Assembly (NCBI RefSeq): GCF_020151015.1
Contig: NZ_CP083746.1
Location: 1,003,001-1,067,000 of the forward strand
Direction: 5' to 3'
Origin: Pseudomonas sp. p1(2021b)
GTDB lineage: Bacteria > Pseudomonadota > Gammaproteobacteria > Pseudomonadales > Pseudomonadaceae
DNA length: 64,000 nt
Shown piece by piece: positions 36,488 through 46,008 of this stretch; position 1 is the stretch's first letter; each line of letters begins with the position of its first letter. The notes beneath the pieces were generated by a model that was not told the DNA's origin, did no database searches, and saw nothing but the letters and a program-made list of their open reading frames with translations. A program made the position numbers and the translations under genes.

Positions 36488-36585
36488 TGTAATGCAGCGG
36501 TCATCCTGGCGATAGGCCGGTGCCTTTCGAGGGCCGTGCGAGGGGGCAAGCCTTGCAGCACTGTAATGTCCGCCTCACCTTGGCG
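36488..36585. promoter_or_regulatory. Two direct repeats TGTAATG-N12-TGGCG
   Basis: TGTAATG with TGGCG 12 bases later occurs at 36488-36511 and again at 36562-36585, 74 bases apart, between the divergent response regulator gene and the small secreted protein. They are candidate regulator-binding sites. The rest of the 265-base region shows nothing else I can name. Confidence 0.5.
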
Positions 36586-36641
36586 TTAGCTGTGCCTCGC
36601 TAGGATGGCTCCATGAATGGCTATCACACGAGGCAAACACG

Positions 36642-36845
36642 ATGAACCTGACCAAGTATCTGTTGCTCGCCGTACTCACCCTGGGCAGCACCGTGGCGCT
36701 GGCCGAAGGCGGTGCCGAACGTTCCCGCCAGTTCTGGGAAGCGTTCCGGCAAGACCAGCAGCGTGTCCACGGCGACAAGGAACGAGCGGTGGTCGCGCGG
36801 GAGCGCAAGGCGCAGGAGAAGGCCCGCGAGCTGGCCAAGGATTGA
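36642..36845 (+). CDS. Small exported, highly charged protein
   Basis: This 67-residue protein has a clear signal peptide (1-21, ending TVALA). The mature part of about 46 residues is a single charged helix rich in Arg, Lys, Glu and Gln (RQFWEAFRQDQQRVHGDKER). It is divergent from the two-component system and probably its target, because such pairs often control a periplasmic stress or metal-buffer protein. I know no defined family for it. Confidence 0.72.
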   Translation: MNLTKYLLLAVLTLGSTVALAEGGAERSRQFWEAFRQDQQRVHGDKERAVVARERKAQEKARELAKD

Positions 36846-36943
36846 CGGTGTCGTCGCCTTCGCAGGTGCTCCGCTGTCGAAGGTGTGTTTGGCGCTCCGA
36901 GAGCCGCTGCTATGGACGCGCAGTGGCTGACGGGACGCCTTTT

Positions 36944-37900
36944 TTATTTGCGTGCCAGCAAGGTGGCACGGCGCGGCGCCGGCAGGCCTTCGACCGTGCG
37001 GCTATGGTCGTTGGGGTCGAGGAAGTGCTCCAGCGACTGGTAGCGCATCCAGTCGGTACTGCGCTGCTCTTGCACGCTGGTGACGCTGACATCCACGCAG
37101 CGCACATCGCTGAACCCGGCCCGGCGCAGCCAGCGCTCCAGCGCCGGCACCGACGGCAGGAACCAGACATTGCGCATCTGCGCGTAACGGTCCTCGGGCA
37201 CCAGCACCTGGTGCTCGTCACCCTCGATCACCAAGGTCTCCAGTACCAGCTCGCCGCCCTTGACCAGGCAGTCCTTGAGCGCCAGCAGGTGCTCGATGGG
37301 CGAGCGTCGGTGATAGAACACCCCCATGGAAAAGACGGTGTCGAAGCCTTCCAGGTTCGCCGGCAGCTCTTCCAGAGCGAACGGCAAGTGCCAGGCGGGC
37401 AGGTCGGGCAGGTATTTCTGCACCGCCTGGAACTGGCAGAAGAACAGCCAGTTCGGGTCGACGCCGATCACCATGTCGGCACCGGCACCGAGCATGCGCC
37501 ATTGGTAGTAGCCGTTGCCGCAGCCGACATCGAGCACGCGCTTGCCCTTGAGGTCCAGGTGCGGGCTGACCCGCGACCACTTCCAGTCCGAGCGCCATTC
37601 GGTGTCCACGTGCACGCCGAACAGGTCGAACGGCCCTTTGCGCCACGGCGACAGCCCCATCAGAGCGTCATGCATGCGGGCACGGGTGGCCTGGTCGCAG
37701 GCGCAGTCCAGGCGCAGGCCGTTGGCCAGGTCGATCTCGCTCGGCGTTAGCTGCGGCAAGGCCTCCAGGGCGCCGCGCCAGCGGTCGAGGTCACCGTGGC
37801 CTTTTTCCAGCTTGGCCTGCAGTTGTGCCTGCAGGCCTTGGGACCAAGCGGCAAGCGGGGTTCCCGCCAAGCGGCGGACGAGGGGAGAGAGATCGATCAT
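36944..37900 (-). CDS. cmoB: tRNA U34 carboxymethyltransferase CmoB
   Basis: This 318-residue enzyme transfers the carboxymethyl group of carboxy-S-adenosylmethionine to hydroxyuridine 34 of tRNAs, forming cmo5U. The methyltransferase motif [20 protein letters not shown] is near residue 120, and [20 protein letters not shown] follows. The ATG at 37900 overlaps the cmoA stop by four bases. The pair works in sequence: CmoA makes the cofactor, CmoB uses it. Confidence 0.95.
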   Translation of the reverse strand: MIDLSPLVRRLAGTPLAAWSQGLQAQLQAKLEKGHGDLDRWRGALEALPQLTPSEIDLANGLRLDCACDQATRARMHDALMGLSPWRKGPFDLFGVHVDTEWRSDWKWSRVSPHLDLKGKRVLDVGCGNGYYQWRMLGAGADMVIGVDPNWLFFCQFQAVQKYLPDLPAWHLPFALEELPANLEGFDTVFSMGVFYHRRSPIEHLLALKDCLVKGGELVLETLVIEGDEHQVLVPEDRYAQMRNVWFLPSVPALERWLRRAGFSDVRCVDVSVTSVQEQRSTDWMRYQSLEHFLDPNDHSRTVEGLPAPRRATLLARK

Positions 37901-38640
37901 GGCAGGGCAATCAGTGAGGCGAAGTTGAGGCATTGGAACCAGGGGACGACCTTGGAGAACCCGGCGTCGCGCAGGCGCTGCGTGTGGGTCTGCAGGGTGT
38001 CGGGTTTCATCACGTTCTCGATGGCGCTGCGTTTCTGGGCGATTTCCAGTTCGCTGTAGCCATTGGCCCGCTTGAAGTCCAGGTGCAGTTCGTTGAGCAG
38101 CGTCTGCTCCTGGTCGTCCTCGAAGCGCAGCTTCTCGGAAAGGATCAGCGCGCCGCCGGGCAGCAGGGCTTGGCGGATACGGCCGAGCAGTTCCAGGCGT
38201 CGCTCGGGCGCGATGAATTGCAGGGTGAAGTTCATCGCCACCACCGAGGCCGGTTCCAGGGGCAGGGTGAGGATATCCGCCTCGAGCACCTGCACCGGCA
38301 GCAATTCCTGGAACATCGAGTCCTGTGCGGTCAGGTACTGGCGGCAGCGTTCGACCATGGCCGCGGAGTTGTCCACCGCGATGACCCGGCAGCCATCGTT
38401 GCGCACATGGCGGCGCAGCGATTGGGTCACCGCCCCCAGCGAAGCACCCAGGTCGTACAGCGCGGTGTTCGGCTGGGCGAAGCGGGCGGCGAGCACGCCG
38501 AGGTTTTCGACGATGGTCGGGTAACCGGGCACCGAACGCTTGATCATGTCCGGGAACACGCGCACCACATCCTCGTTGAAGACGAAGTCGGGCACCTGCT
38601 CCAGGGGCTGGGCGAAAAGGCGGTCGGGTTCTTTGCTCAC
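37897..38640 (-). CDS. cmoA: Carboxy-S-adenosylmethionine synthase CmoA
   Basis: This 247-residue protein starts at a GTG. The family motif I is [16 protein letters not shown], and the segment [13 protein letters not shown] is characteristic of CmoA. It makes carboxy-SAM from SAM and prephenate for wobble-uridine modification. It is first in the cmoA-cmoB operon. The length matches the family. Confidence 0.95.
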   Translation of the reverse strand: MSKEPDRLFAQPLEQVPDFVFNEDVVRVFPDMIKRSVPGYPTIVENLGVLAARFAQPNTALYDLGASLGAVTQSLRRHVRNDGCRVIAVDNSAAMVERCRQYLTAQDSMFQELLPVQVLEADILTLPLEPASVVAMNFTLQFIAPERRLELLGRIRQALLPGGALILSEKLRFEDDQEQTLLNELHLDFKRANGYSELEIAQKRSAIENVMKPDTLQTHTQRLRDAGFSKVVPWFQCLNFASLIALP

Positions 38641-38729
38641 GGTGGGTCCGGCTGGCTGGCGATATGAAGGGCGGGCATTTTAGCCAAACCGTGACGCGGA
38701 TGCATGACCGACTGATCGGAAGGCTGCCG

Positions 38730-39122
38730 TTATTGCACCTGGATCGCGCAGTCGAAGGTCTGCACTGGCCGTACTTCCGGCGCCCAGGGCTGCTGGTAGA
38801 CCAGGATCAGGTGCCCTTCGCCGCTGGCCTTGGCCTGGAAGCGCCAGGTGGATGTCCCGGCACTGCCGACGATACCGGCCTCCTCAGGGGTGTTGTAGAC
38901 CTCCGGCCCCATGCTTTGCAAGACCTCCGGTGCAGGGTTTTGCACCAGCCAGCGGTACCCGGTGCTGGGGTTGCTGGGGAGGGTCAGGGTCAGGTTCTGG
39001 CCGACCTGAAGGTGTTGGGGACATTCGCTCTCGGCGTCCAGTTCGACAGTGTGCGTAGGGTGCTGGGCGCAGGCGGTGAGCAGGGCGAGGCCCAGGGGGG
39101 CGAGCAGACGAAAGGTGGTCAT
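38730..39122 (-). CDS. Chagasin-type (I42) protease inhibitor lipoprotein
   Basis: This 130-residue protein has a lipobox LLTAC with Cys18, so it is a likely lipoprotein. The three inhibitor loops of family I42 can be recognised: NPSTGYRW near residue 52, [13 protein letters not shown] near 84 and [11 protein letters not shown] near 109. These insert into the active site of papain-like cysteine proteases. It may protect against host or predator proteases, but the target is unknown. The ATG at 39122 is preferred because it gives the lipoprotein signal. Confidence 0.85.
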   Translation of the reverse strand: MTTFRLLAPLGLALLTACAQHPTHTVELDAESECPQHLQVGQNLTLTLPSNPSTGYRWLVQNPAPEVLQSMGPEVYNTPEEAGIVGSAGTSTWRFQAKASGEGHLILVYQQPWAPEVRPVQTFDCAIQVQ

Positions 39123-39195
39123 GGTGGCTCCGTAGGCTGGCGATGGCCTGAGGATAACCGAACCGGGTGGCGTTTTGTGTTGCCTGGGCTGGCCC

Positions 39196-39268
39196 GATCG
39201 CGGGACAAGCCCGCTCCCACATGGCCTGCGCTGAGGTTGAACCTGTAGGAGCCGGCTTGCCGGCGATC
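39196..39268. repeat. Two REP copies of different subtypes
   Basis: An inverted GATCGCGGGACAAGCCCGCT copy (from 39196) is followed by TGTAGGAGCCGGCTTGCCGG (from 39244). The second belongs to a subtype with a GCCGGC core, also seen at 50600. Confidence 0.7.
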
Positions 39269-39282
39269 GGCGCTTTACAGCA

Positions 39283-41703
39283 TCAGAACAACACCTTCGC
39301 CACATCGGCGAAGCGCTTGGCGAAATGTACCGTCAACCCTTCGCGCAGGTAGTCGGGCAGTTCTTCGAAGTCGCCGCGGTTGGCTTCCGGCAGGATCAGT
39401 TCGAAGATCTTCTGCCGGCGTGCCGCGATCACCTTCTCGCGCACGCCACCGATCGGTAGCACCTGCCCCGTCAGCGTCAGCTCGCCGGTCATGGCCACGC
39501 CTTTCTTCGGCGCCTGGTCGCGGGCCAGGGACAGCAGGGCGCTGGCCATGGTGATGCCGGCGCTAGGGCCATCCTTGGGCGTGGCGCCCTCGGGTACGTG
39601 CAGGTGGATGAAGGCTTCGTTGAAGAAGCCCGGGTCGCCCCCGTACTGCTTGAGGTTGGAGCTGACGTAGCTGTAGGCGATTTCGGCGGATTCCTTCATC
39701 ACATCGCCCAGCTTGCCGGTGAGTTTGAAGCCGCGGTTAAGGGTATGGATACGGGTGGCTTCGATCGGCAAGGTGGCCCCGCCCATGCTGGTCCAGGCCA
39801 GGCCTGTGATCACGCCCTTGCCGGCCAGCACCTGCTCGCTGCGGAACACCGGCATGCCCAGGGCCGGTTCCAGGTCCTTGGTACCGATCTTGAGCTTGGC
39901 GTCGGGGTTCTCCAGAAGCTTGACCACCGCCTTGCGCACCAGCTTGCCCAGCTGTTTTTCCAGCTGGCGGACACCGGCCTCGCGGGCGTAGCCCTCGATC
40001 ACCGTGCGCAGGGCGCTGTCGCTGATGCTCAGGCTGCTCTTGGCCACGCCGGCCTTGTCCAGTTGCTTGGGCCACAGGTGACGCTTGGCGATCGCCAGTT
40101 TTTCCTCGGTGATGTAGCCGGAAAGGCGGATCACTTCCATGCGGTCGAGCAGGGGGCCAGGGATCGAGTCCAGGGTGTTGGCGGTGCACACGAACAGGAC
40201 CTTGGACAGGTCCAGGCGCAGGTCCAGATAGTGGTCGAGGAAGTCGACGTTCTGCTCCGGGTCGAGGGTCTCGAGCAAGGCAGAGGCCGGGTCGCCCTGG
40301 TAGCTCTGGCCCATCTTGTCGATCTCGTCGAGCATGATCACCGGGTTCATCACCTCGACGTCCTTCAGCGCCTGCACCAGTTTGCCCGGCTGGGCGCCGA
40401 TGTAGGTACGCCGGTGGCCCTTGATTTCCGCCTCGTCGCGCATGCCGCCGACGCTGAAGCGGTAGAACGGCCGGCCGAGGCTCTCGGCGATGGACTTGCC
40501 GATACTGGTCTTGCCCACCCCGGGCGGGCCCACCAGCAGCACGATGGACCCGCTGATCTCACCCTTCCAGGCACCGACGGCGAGGAATTCGAGGATACGC
40601 GCCTTGATGTCGTCGAGGCCGGCATGATGCTGATCGAGGACCTTGCGTGCGTGCTTGAGGTCGAGCTTGTCCTGGCCGTACACGCCCCAGGGCAGGGCGG
40701 TGGCCCAGTCCAGGTAGTTGCGGGTGACGGCGTATTCGGGCGAGCCGGTCTCGAGGATCGCCAGCTTGCCCATCTCTTCGTCGATCCGTTTTTTCGCCTG
40801 CTCCGGCAGGGTCTTGCCTTCCAGGCGCTGCTGGAACTGCTCGAGGTCGGCGCTGCGGTCGTCCTTGGTCAGGCCCAGCTCCTGCTGGATGACCTTGAGC
40901 TGTTCCTTGAGGAAGAACTCGCGCTGGTGCTCGCCGATCTGCCGGTTGACCTCGGCGGAGATCTCGTTCTGCAGGCGTGCGACCTCGACCTCCTTGCGCA
41001 GCATCGGCAGGACTTTCTCCATGCGCTTGAGCATCGGCACGCAGTCGAGCACTTCCTGCAACTGCGAACCGGTGGCGGAGGTCAGCGCCGCGGCGAAGTC
41101 GGTCAAAGGCGATGGGTCGTTGGGGCTGAAGCGGTTGAGGTAGTTCTTCAGCTCTTCGCTGTACAGCGGGTTGAGCGGCAGCAGCTCCTTGATCGCGTTG
41201 ATCAGGGCCATGCCGTAGGCCTTCACTTCGTCGGTGGGCTCGGCCGGTTGGCGCGGGTAGTCCACCTCCACCAGGTAGGGTGGGCGATGGTGCTTGAGCC
41301 AGGTGCGGATGCGCACCCGGGTCAGGCCCTGGGCGACGAACTGCAGCTTGCCGTTCTCGCGGCTGGCATGGTGGACCTTGACCAGGGTGCCGTACTGCGG
41401 CAGGGCCGAGGTGTCGAAATGGCGGTGGTCTTCGGCGGGCTCGTCCATGAAGAACAGCGCCAGGGCATGGTGTGGCGTCTTGGCCACCAGGTCGAGGGTT
41501 TCCGCCCAGGGTTCTTCGTTGACGATCACCGGCAGGACCTGGGCCGGGAAGAACGGGCGGTTATGAATCGGGATCACGTAGACCTTGTCCGGCAGTTGCT
41601 GGCCGGGCAGGGCGAGGTGGTGGCCAGGCGTGGCCTTGGCTTCGAGGTGTTCGACTGTTTCGTGTTCGTCTGGGTGGTCCGGAAGATCCTGCTGGTCGCT
41701 CAT
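39283..41703 (-). CDS. lon: ATP-dependent protease Lon (second paralogue type)
   Basis: This 806-residue Lon has an N-terminal substrate domain to about residue 250, an AAA+ domain with Walker A GPPGVGKTS (392-400) and Walker B VIMLDEID (455-462), and a C-terminal protease domain with the catalytic Ser in PKDGPSAG. P. putida has two lon genes. The position next to gcd and the acidic N-terminal extension (MSDQQDLPDHPDEHE) fit the second copy, not the one next to clpX and hupB. It degrades unfolded and regulatory proteins. Confidence 0.93.
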   Translation of the reverse strand: MSDQQDLPDHPDEHETVEHLEAKATPGHHLALPGQQLPDKVYVIPIHNRPFFPAQVLPVIVNEEPWAETLDLVAKTPHHALALFFMDEPAEDHRHFDTSALPQYGTLVKVHHASRENGKLQFVAQGLTRVRIRTWLKHHRPPYLVEVDYPRQPAEPTDEVKAYGMALINAIKELLPLNPLYSEELKNYLNRFSPNDPSPLTDFAAALTSATGSQLQEVLDCVPMLKRMEKVLPMLRKEVEVARLQNEISAEVNRQIGEHQREFFLKEQLKVIQQELGLTKDDRSADLEQFQQRLEGKTLPEQAKKRIDEEMGKLAILETGSPEYAVTRNYLDWATALPWGVYGQDKLDLKHARKVLDQHHAGLDDIKARILEFLAVGAWKGEISGSIVLLVGPPGVGKTSIGKSIAESLGRPFYRFSVGGMRDEAEIKGHRRTYIGAQPGKLVQALKDVEVMNPVIMLDEIDKMGQSYQGDPASALLETLDPEQNVDFLDHYLDLRLDLSKVLFVCTANTLDSIPGPLLDRMEVIRLSGYITEEKLAIAKRHLWPKQLDKAGVAKSSLSISDSALRTVIEGYAREAGVRQLEKQLGKLVRKAVVKLLENPDAKLKIGTKDLEPALGMPVFRSEQVLAGKGVITGLAWTSMGGATLPIEATRIHTLNRGFKLTGKLGDVMKESAEIAYSYVSSNLKQYGGDPGFFNEAFIHLHVPEGATPKDGPSAGITMASALLSLARDQAPKKGVAMTGELTLTGQVLPIGGVREKVIAARRQKIFELILPEANRGDFEELPDYLREGLTVHFAKRFADVAKVLF

Positions 41704-41797
41704 GGGGCACCTGCGTGAATGACTATGGTGCTTAGATGGGGCGGTGGTTGGCAGGTTTCAATGGTAGACGAAGGGGAGGGGGATGGAGCGTGGCCTG

Positions 41798-41850
41798 TTC
41801 GCGGGTAAACCCGCTCCCACAGGTGCAGTGGGGGCGGGTTTACCCGCGAA
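41798..41850. terminator. Long inverted repeat between lon and gcd
   Basis: TTCGCGGGTAAACCCGC (41798-41814) and GCGGGTTTACCCGCGAA (41834-41850) form a perfect 17-base-pair stem. It shares its arms with the element at 10151 and is probably both a repeat and the gcd terminator. Confidence 0.65.
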
Positions 41851-41882
41851 TGCGACAGTGCATTCACCGCCGCATCCGGACG

Positions 41883-44294
41883 TTACTCGGCCAACTTGTA
41901 GGCAATGATGTAGTCACCCATCTTGGTGCCCAGCGAACCATGGCCGCCAGCGGTGACCAGCACGTACTGCTTGCCATCCTTGCCGGTGTAGGTCATCGGT
42001 GTGGCTTGGCCGCCGGCCGGCAGGCGGCCTTTCCACAGCTCCTTGCCATTGTTCACGTCATAGGCACGCAGGTACTGGTCCAGGGTGCCGCTGAGGAACG
42101 CCACGCCACCAGCGGTGACGATCGAGCCACCCATGCTCGGCACGCCCACGGGCAGGCCGATCGGTACCGGGGTGCTGTCGCGGGTGGTGCCGTTCTTGTG
42201 CTTCCACACGACCTTGTTGGTGAACAGGTCGATGGCGGCCACATAGCCCCAGGCCGGCGCCTGGCAAGGCACGCCCAGCGGCGACATGAACGGGTGCATG
42301 ATCACCGCATACGGCGCACCGGTGTTCGGCTGCACGCCACTGGTCTCGCTCTCGCGCTTGCTGCCGGCGGCGACTTTCTCGCGCGGCACCATCTTCGAGA
42401 CGAAAGCCATGTAGTTCGGCGAGGTGAACAGCAGCTGGCGCACGGGGTCGACCGAGACGCTGCCCCAGTTGAACACACCGACGTTGCCCGGGTAGACCAG
42501 CGAGCCCTGCTCGGACGGCGGGGTGTACTGGCCTTCGTAGCGCAGTTCGCGGAACTGGATACGGCACAGCATCTGGTCGAACGGCGTGGCGCCCCACATG
42601 GCCTGTTCGGTCAGCTCAGGGCCGAGCAGGTTGAGGTCGGAGCGGGCCTGGGTCGGCGAGGTGCGGTCGCCTTTCACTGCGCCCTGGGGTACCGGGATCT
42701 CGCGGATCGGCACGATCGGAGTGCCGTCGCGGCGATCGAGCACATACAGGCTGCCTTGCTTGGTGGGCACGATGACCGCCGGTTTGACGCCGTCGTCGGT
42801 CTTCAGGTGCACCAGGGTCGGTTGGCTGCCCACGTCCATGTCCCACAGGTCGTGGTGAGTGAACTGGTAGTTCCAGCGCGCCTTGCCGGTGGCCAGGTCC
42901 AGGGCAACGATGCCGGCGCTGTACTTCTCGGCGCCCGGCGTGCGGTCTGCGCCCCACTGGTCGGGGGTCTGGTTGCCCAGTGGCAGGTAGATCATGCCCA
43001 GCTCTTCATCGACGCTGGCGATCGACCACATGTTGGCCGAGTTGCGGCTGTACATCTTGCCGTCGGCCAGGGGCGCGGTGTCGTCCGGGTTGTTGCTGTC
43101 CCAGTTCCATACCAGGCGGCCGTCGTGCACGTCGTAGGCGCGGATCACGCCGGACGGCTCGTTGGTCGACTCGTTGTCGGTCACATGGCCACCGATGATC
43201 ACCAGGTCACGGGTGATCGCCGCGGGCGAGGTGGAGTAGTAGCCACCGGCGGTGAACGGGCCGATGCCGCGGGTCAGGTCGATCACGCCCTGGTTGGCGA
43301 AGCCTTCGCAGACCTTGCCGGTGTCGGCGTTGATGGCGATCAGGCGCGCATCGGCGGTCGGCAGGTAGAGGCGACGCGGGCAGGCCTGGGCCACGGCCTG
43401 GCCGGCCTCGGAGACCTTCGGCGCGGGGCTGCCGTCACGGCTGACATAGCGGTTCTCGTCGTAGTAGGAGACACCGCGGCAGGTCATGTGGGCGAAGCCC
43501 TTGAAGGTGCCGACCGGGCTCTTGACTTGCGGGTCGTAGCGCCAGATCTCAGCGCCAGTGTCCGGGTCCAGGGCCAGCAGCTTGCTGTGGGCGGTGCAGG
43601 CGTAGAGCTTGCCATTGACCTTCAGCGGCGTGTTCTGGTTGGTCAGCTCCACCGGGTCGTTTTCCGTCGGCAGGTCGCCGGTGCGGATGCGCCAGGCCTC
43701 TTCCAGGCGGTAGGCGTTCTGTGGGGTGATCTGGCGCAGCGGCGAATAGCGGTCGCCGTGCTCGGTGCGGCCGTAGGCCTGCCACTCACCGTCCGGCATG
43801 GCCGGTGCGGCGCTGGCCATCTCGCTGTTCTCGCGGCCCAGTTCGCCGAACACTTCGCCCGGGTGGGTGAACTGGCTGCCCAGGGCGCTGGCGCCGGAGG
43901 CGACGACCGCGACGCTTAACAGGGCTGTGTTGATTTTGGAGGAAGGGCCGACCAATGGGCGACGGGCCCAGGGCAGCAGCAACAACACGCCGATGGCGAA
44001 CCAGATGGCCAGGCGCGGCACCAGTTGCCACCAGTCCAGGCCCACTTCCCACAGGGCCCAGACGGTGCTGCCCAGCAGGACCAGGCCGTACAGGCCCAGG
44101 GCGATGCGGCGCATGGCCAGCAGGAGGATACCGGACAAGGCAAAGCCAATGCCGGCGATCAGGTAGTACAGGGATCCTCCCAGCTGGCTCAGCTTGATGC
44201 CACCGGCCAGCAGGGCCAGGCCCATCAGCAACAGCAGCACGCCCAGAAGGCGCGGTAGCCAGCGGGTTCCATTCTTGGCACCGTCAGTGCTCAT
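41883..44294 (-). CDS. gcd: PQQ-dependent membrane glucose dehydrogenase
   Basis: This 803-residue quinoprotein oxidises glucose to gluconolactone in the periplasm and passes electrons to ubiquinone. Five N-terminal membrane helices lie within residues 15-140. The eight-bladed propeller follows, with PQQ-type tryptophan motifs such as KVNGKLYACTAHSKLLALDP and GYVAAIDLFTNKVVWKHK. The start is at the ATG at 44294. The oprB porin gene lies immediately upstream on the same strand, so uptake through the outer membrane and oxidation are encoded together. Confidence 0.95.
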   Translation of the reverse strand: MSTDGAKNGTRWLPRLLGVLLLLMGLALLAGGIKLSQLGGSLYYLIAGIGFALSGILLLAMRRIALGLYGLVLLGSTVWALWEVGLDWWQLVPRLAIWFAIGVLLLLPWARRPLVGPSSKINTALLSVAVVASGASALGSQFTHPGEVFGELGRENSEMASAAPAMPDGEWQAYGRTEHGDRYSPLRQITPQNAYRLEEAWRIRTGDLPTENDPVELTNQNTPLKVNGKLYACTAHSKLLALDPDTGAEIWRYDPQVKSPVGTFKGFAHMTCRGVSYYDENRYVSRDGSPAPKVSEAGQAVAQACPRRLYLPTADARLIAINADTGKVCEGFANQGVIDLTRGIGPFTAGGYYSTSPAAITRDLVIIGGHVTDNESTNEPSGVIRAYDVHDGRLVWNWDSNNPDDTAPLADGKMYSRNSANMWSIASVDEELGMIYLPLGNQTPDQWGADRTPGAEKYSAGIVALDLATGKARWNYQFTHHDLWDMDVGSQPTLVHLKTDDGVKPAVIVPTKQGSLYVLDRRDGTPIVPIREIPVPQGAVKGDRTSPTQARSDLNLLGPELTEQAMWGATPFDQMLCRIQFRELRYEGQYTPPSEQGSLVYPGNVGVFNWGSVSVDPVRQLLFTSPNYMAFVSKMVPREKVAAGSKRESETSGVQPNTGAPYAVIMHPFMSPLGVPCQAPAWGYVAAIDLFTNKVVWKHKNGTTRDSTPVPIGLPVGVPSMGGSIVTAGGVAFLSGTLDQYLRAYDVNNGKELWKGRLPAGGQATPMTYTGKDGKQYVLVTAGGHGSLGTKMGDYIIAYKLAE

Positions 44295-44324
44295 CGTATG
44301 TTCTCCGTAGGTCGAAGGGTGGGG

Positions 44325-45671
44325 TTAGAAACTGCTCTGGATCTTCAGGCCGCCGATCAGGGCGGCGTCGACCTGCGACACACCGCCCGGATGACGGATG
44401 TACTGCAGGTTGGGGCGTACGGTGAGCCAGTCGGCAAGGTGGATGCCGTAGTAGAGTTCGGCGCTGTATTCGGTGTCCTGCACGGGCAGGTAGCCGGGGT
44501 TGTCGTAGTCGTCCAGGCCCGCGGCCTGGTTGATGAGGCGGGCATTCTTGCGGTAGCCGGGGTTGACGTGCACGCGGGCGAGGGCGAAGCCGATGTCGTC
44601 CTTGGCGCGGGCATCGAAAGGCCCTTTGTACACCACACCTGCCTGAACATAGTTGTCGATGGCATTGGTCTTCTTGTCGTGCATCGTGGCATTGGCGAAG
44701 AGGTTCAGGCCGCGGGACTGGTCGGAAGCCAGCGAGGTCACCTGCTGCTGCGCGCCGAGCCAGAAGCCATGCTTGCTCGAGCTGCTGCGGTAGGCCTGGC
44801 CGCTCAGGGCTGCTGGCTGACCGTTGCTGTCCTTCAGAACATCCTGTGCCTTGGCATTACTGTAGTAGTAGCCGGCGCGATATTCCCCTTTAAGACCATG
44901 GACCCGTGGGCTCCATACCAGTTCGATCGGCATGACGGCGCCTTGGGTGCCACTGCCGCTGAGCTTGAAACCGTTGCCCGACTCCAGGTTCGAGGGGTTC
45001 TGCTCGAACACGCCGACCTGGGCGTAGAGCGAGTCGTTGAGGTTGTAGCGCACCCGCAGCGCCCACTGGCTGACCGGCCAGTTGTACCAGATCCCACCCA
45101 CCCAGTTGCCCACTTGGGAGCCGCAGAACGCCAGGTTCTGGAAGTCGCAGGGGAAGCTGTTGAAGTCCTCGCCTTCGCCGAAGCGGCCGAATTTCACATC
45201 CAGGGCGCCATCGAAGTACTTCTGCTTGATCCACAGCTGGGTCAGGCGCCAGGTTTCGCCGCGCCCCCAGACTTCCTGGGCCGAGGTGAAACCGCCGACA
45301 CGTGGGTCATTGATGCGATCGTTGCTGATGTTCTGGCCGTGGCGTTCGGTGATGGTCAGCTGGAATTCGCTGTCGTGCCAGCCGAGGATCTTCTCCAGGT
45401 CCAGGTGGCTACCGAAGGTGAACTGGTCGCTGTAGCGCGCGGTGCGGTCATGGTCGTAGCCGCCATGCAGGTTGCTGCCCATCTCGCCGGTGTAGCCGAA
45501 GGTGAAGTCGTAGCCTTTTTCCAGCAGTTCGCTGCGGGTCCCGTTCCAATCGCCGAGCATCCACGGCGAGTCGCTGGCGAACATTTCATGGGCGCCGCTG
45601 GTGGAAGACAGTCCACAGAGGAGGGTGGCGAGGGCAATGCTCGAAGAGCGGATATTGGGCAGTTGGAACAT
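44325..45671 (-). CDS. oprB: Carbohydrate-selective porin OprB
   Basis: This 448-residue outer-membrane protein has a signal peptide ending near residue 27 (STSGAHE). The typical OprB start DSPWMLGDWNGTRSELLEKGYDF is cut short here to its key residues WMLGDWNGTR. Aromatic-rich strands and a C-terminal Phe follow. It admits glucose and related sugars. The ATG at 45671 is preceded not by a Shine-Dalgarno sequence but by a perfect 14-base palindrome, AGATAGCGCTATCT. It is upstream of gcd with a 30-base gap. Confidence 0.93.
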   Translation of the reverse strand: MFQLPNIRSSSIALATLLCGLSSTSGAHEMFASDSPWMLGDWNGTRSELLEKGYDFTFGYTGEMGSNLHGGYDHDRTARYSDQFTFGSHLDLEKILGWHDSEFQLTITERHGQNISNDRINDPRVGGFTSAQEVWGRGETWRLTQLWIKQKYFDGALDVKFGRFGEGEDFNSFPCDFQNLAFCGSQVGNWVGGIWYNWPVSQWALRVRYNLNDSLYAQVGVFEQNPSNLESGNGFKLSGSGTQGAVMPIELVWSPRVHGLKGEYRAGYYYSNAKAQDVLKDSNGQPAALSGQAYRSSSSKHGFWLGAQQQVTSLASDQSRGLNLFANATMHDKKTNAIDNYVQAGVVYKGPFDARAKDDIGFALARVHVNPGYRKNARLINQAAGLDDYDNPGYLPVQDTEYSAELYYGIHLADWLTVRPNLQYIRHPGGVSQVDAALIGGLKIQSSF

Positions 45672-46008
45672 GAGATAGCGCTATCTTTTTGATTATTGGG
45701 CAACGGCAATCGCATCGAACGGACGGGGCCTTCGATGAAATCGGCTGCAAGGTTCAGGGATGAAGCGTTTCAGCGTGCGGCGTGGAGGATATAGGGGAAC
45801 TTGTAAGAAAAAAAGACAAAATGTCGCAGTGGATTGTTGCTTGGGGAGTAACAGTACGGCACTGAGCTGCGCTTTCGCGCAGCGTGCAGGTAGCCCCAGT
45901 AGGAGCGGGCTTGTCCCGCGATCAGGCCCGACCTGATACCGCCGTCGCCTGGCAAGGGCTTCGCCCTTGATCGCGGCACAAGGCCGCTCCTACAGGGGCA
46001 GCACAACG
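45672..46008. other. 337-base intergenic region with palindrome and mixed REP pair
   Basis: A perfect palindrome AGATAGCGCTATCT (45673-45686) abuts the oprB start. An A/T-rich stretch around 45795-45830 could hold the oprB promoter. A REP pair (45899-45994) joins one GGGCTTGTCCC copy with one inverted GGCACAAGGCC copy, two different subtypes. No gene is seen. Confidence 0.6.

Noticed and set aside
39598..43919. Long plus-strand frames opposite lon and gcd (706 and 727 residues)
   Set aside because: They mirror real genes with strong domain evidence and show no domain or start signal of their own.
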